Positions 61,030 through 64,000 of a stretch of 64,000 nt of DNA are shown one piece after another. Location: the NCBI RefSeq assembly GCF_027172205.1, contig NC_070603.1:105189803-105253802 (forward strand), read 5' to 3'. The notes under the pieces are model-generated. The model was not told the DNA's origin. It worked only from the letters and a program-made list of their open reading frames with translations, and did not search any database. Positions within the stretch are counted from its first letter, which is position 1. Each line of letters starts with the position of its first letter. This DNA is from Podarcis raffonei (lineage: Eukaryota > Chordata > Lepidosauria > Squamata > Lacertidae). A program made the position numbers and the translations under genes.

Positions 61030-64000
61030 CTTCTTCTTCTTTTTTTTATAAGATATTTATTAAAGTTTTCAATTTTTTATGCAAACAAAAAACAAACAAA
61101 AAGATTAAAAAAGACATATAGTTCATAATACATACTTTTCAATAACATATTTCTCTGACCTCCTCATACCTCCCCTTCTTGTATTCCATTTCAAATTATT
61201 TGTTCAGCAAATCCTTAACTTAAAGCATTACAATACCACCTTGTTTTCTATCCAAACCGTTTTTTCATATTCCTTTATATCATTACAGCTAGAAACCACT
61301 CAATTTCAATCCAACATCATTCAACCCAATCTCGCACTTTATCTTTTAATTTCTCAAAACTCTGCAATTTCAGTCTGTCCCCTTCTTGCTCCAAAATTTC
61401 CCAATATTTTGGCCATTTGGCCTCCATGTTAAGTTTTCTCTGAGCCTTAGCCTCCATTGGTGACAACCACCTTGGAGTTTTATTTTCCAATAGATCCTTA
61501 TATCTAATCCAAACATTGAACAGTGCTCTCCTGACAATATGGTTTTTGAAAGCTTTGTGTGCTTTAACCTTGTCGTACCACAAATATGCATGCCACCCAA
61601 ATACATTGTTAAAACCTTCAAGATCCAAAATGTCTGTATTCTCAAGAAGCAGCCAGTCTTTCAACCAGCAGAATGCTGCTGATCCATAATAAAGTTTGAA
61701 GTCTGGCAGGGCAAATCCACCTCTTTCCTTTATATCAGTTAATATCTTAAATTTTATTCTAGGCTTCTTGCCCTGCCAGACAAATTTAGAAATGTCTTTC
61801 TGCCACTTCTTGAAACAGTCCACTTTGTCCAAAATTTGCAGTGTTTGAAACAAAAACAACATTCTAGGCAATACATTCATCTTTATAGCTGCAATTCGAC
61901 CCAACAAGGAAAGCTTCAAGTTTGACCAAATTTCTAAATCTTTTTTCACTTCAGCCCAACATTTTTCATAATTATCTTTAAACAAATTCCCATTTTTAGT
62001 TGTCATATTAATCCCCAGGTATTTCACTTTCTTAACCACAGTCAGTCCTGTTTCATTCTGAAACTTCTCCCTTTCAATCGGTGTTAAATTTTTCTCAAGA
62101 ACCTTAGTTTTTAGCTTGTTCAATTTGAACCCTGCCACCTGACCAAATTCTTGAATTAATTCTAAAACTCTTTTGGTACTAGATTCTGGCTCCTGCAGTG
62201 TCAAAACTAGATCATCTGCAAATGCTCTCAATTTGAACTGTTTAGCTCCGACCTGTATACCTTTAACCATCCGGTCCCTTCTAATCATATTCAGCAAAAC
62301 CTCCAGGACCGATATAAAGAGCAAAGGGGAAATTGGGCATCCCTGTCGTGTCCCTTTTTCTATCTTGAATTGTTCTGTAACCACATTATTTACAATTAGT
62401 TTGGCCGTTTGTTCTGAATATATTGCACCTATACCATTCTCAAAACCATGGCCTACCCCCATACCCTGTAGGTTCTTTTTCATAAAACTCCAAGAAATAT
62501 TGTCAAAGGCTTTCTCCGCGTCCACAAATATCAAAACTGCTTTAGTATTTATGTTCACTTCTAGCTTTTCCAAAATGTCAATTATATTCCTCAAGTTGTC
62601 AGAAAGATGTCTTCCCGGAAGAAAGCCCGCTTGGTCCTTATGAATCTCCTCAATCAGTACTTTTTTCAGTCTCTTAGCCAAAATATCAGCAAAGATTTTG
62701 TAATCCACATTTAATAAGGATATGGGACGGTAGTTCCTAAGTTGAGTCTTTTCAGTCTCTGTTTTTGGTATTAGTGTAATATAGGCTTCTTTCCACGATT
62801 CTGGTGCCCTTTTCCCTTCCAAGATTTCATTGCAGACTTCCTTCAAAGGTTGTAATAGCCACTCTTTCAAAGATCTGTAATAACTGGAAGTCAACCCATC
62901 CGGTCCTGGAGACTTGCCTAGTTGCATATTTTGAATGGCACCTTCTATCTCCTGGTCAGATATTTTGCAATTCAACATTAATTTACTTTCTTGTGAAATT
63001 TTTTGTAATCCATTTATCTTCAAAAATCGGTCTATGTCCATTTCGTTCTGTGGCCCTTGTGCATATAATTGTTTAAAATACTTCTGGAAGCAATTTCTAA
63101 TCTCAATTGGGTTATGTATATCTTTTCCTTCTACTTCTAAATTTGTAATAGTATTTAATTTTTGTCTTTTTTTCAGACTAGTTTTTTTCAGACTAGCTAG
63201 TAGTTTCCCACATTTATTCGCTGATTCAAATGTCTTCTGTCTCATTTGTTTAATTTTCCATTCTATTTCCTGATTCATCAATTCCATGTATTGTACTTGA
63301 AATAACTTTATTTCTTTCAAGATCTCCTGTGACTTTGGCTTTACTCTGTTTTTTCTCTCCTTCTTTTATTTTCTCCAGAATTTTATCCTTTTTCTCATTT
63401 CGGCTTCTCTTCTTTATTGCATTCTGTTGAATCAGGAACCCTCTCATCACAGCTTTACTAGCATCCCAGATTACTCTTTTTTCGACATTAGTAGTCATAT
63501 TTATTTCAAAATAATCTCTCAAAGTTTTTTGGGCCTTTTTGTATACTTCTTCATCTCTAAATAGAGTGTCATTCATCCTCCATCTAAAGGAACCGGGTGT
63601 TATTTGCTTCATCTCCATCTTTACAGCATTATGGTCTGAGCAAGTTTTAGGGCAGATTTCCACTTTTTTTATCTTTGGTGCCATTCCTCTAGTAATCCAG
63701 ATTTGGTCAATTCTAGTCCAGGTCATCTTAGCTTCAGAGAAGAAAGTTCCCTCTCTCCCTAGGGGGTTCTTAGTTCTCCAAATGTCGATCAAGTCCATAT
63801 TGTCAGTCAATTCAAAAAAAGTCTTTGGTAATCTACCATCTTTGGTGATTACCTGTTTTTGTGCCTTGTCCATATTTGTGGAAACAACTCAATTCATATC
63901 CCCCATCAAGATTATATTATAGTCCATATAGTCCAGAAGAACCTCATGCAACTTCTTAAAAAATTCAGATTTCCCCTTGTTCGGTGCATACACCCCTACA
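61030..64000 (-). mobile_element. L1 LINE inside exon 2 of copy 3
   Basis: Minus-strand L1 running past the window edge. 3' UTR at 61030-61315, then ORF2. The 61317-63320 frame holds the RT (KGTRQGCPISPLLF, RAFADDLVLTLQEPE); 63250-63873 continues upstream in another frame with the endonuclease end (RIDQIWITRGMAPKIKKVEI). It lacks about 270 C-terminal residues, including the Cys-rich part present in 34455-37883, and has a frameshift near 63300 and a stop near 63885. So it is inactive now, though close to the L1 at 34455 in sequence. Confidence 0.92.

Larger units (their letters stand above)
58461..61030 (+). pseudogene. ABHD6: ABHD6-like copy 3, interrupted in exon 2 by an L1
   Basis: Third tandem member. 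Exon 1 (58461-58582) and the start of exon 2 (from 60988) are in frame, with intron phase equal to copies 1 and 2. Exon 2 reads RFKHWQTGVEVKYA, aligning with RCKRLKRGMKVKFV of copy 1, and then runs into the 3' end of a minus-strand L1. The rest of exon 2 and exons 3-8 are not in the window. If they resume beyond the L1 the gene is disrupted. Exon 1 shows no damage, so the loss may be recent or variable between individuals. Function would be as for copies 1-2 before disruption. Confidence 0.7.

Overview
The window reads as squamate reptile (lizard) nuclear DNA. Five copies of a tRNA-derived SINE of the squamate type, two Sauria-type SINEs, BovB (RTE) tails, reptile-type L1 and L2 LINEs, CR1-tailed repeats, a Ty1/copia fossil and a Ty3/gypsy fossil all occur here. 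A lacertid-like lizard is my guess; the family is inference.

The only host genes I can support are members of one tandem family of ABHD6-like alpha/beta hydrolases, all on the + strand. Copy 1 (coding 3697-14961) and copy 2 (coding 25274-33122) each have eight coding exons with GT-AG introns in identical phases. They predict intact proteins of 338 and 325 residues with a conserved Ser-Asp-His triad and an N-terminal membrane anchor. Copy 3 starts at 58461: exon 1 and the first 14 or so codons of exon 2 are present, then a minus-strand L1 (61030 to the window end) interrupts exon 2. No genuine tRNA, rRNA or CRISPR locus is seen.

Layout: 1-3667, upstream repeats and a possible leader exon. 3668-15400, copy 1, whose introns carry two LTR fossils, L1 pieces and MITEs. 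15400-25243, intergenic, with MITEs, an L1 inside a MITE and a BovB tail. 25244-33603, copy 2, with a 953-bp pogo-like MITE in intron 6 that holds a 60-bp minisatellite. 33604-58433, a repeat-dense desert: a 5'-truncated L1 with long open ORF2, the 3' part of a copia element, a hAT MITE, and a nested stack (L1 remnant, LINE fragment, gypsy element, L1 remnant carrying an L2-type LINE that itself carries a solo LTR). 58434-64000, the start of copy 3 and the L1 that breaks it.

The genes would make membrane-anchored serine hydrolases acting on monoacylglycerol or lysophospholipid-type substrates, by analogy with ABHD6. The copies keep the core (exons 3, 4, 8) but differ strongly in the membrane anchor and cap (exons 1, 5, 6), which suggests altered substrate choice. 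Several insertions can be ordered by target-site duplications, and one MITE family can be assigned to the TA-target Tc1/mariner (pogo/Tigger) group because an L1 paralogue inside the window preserves the empty site.
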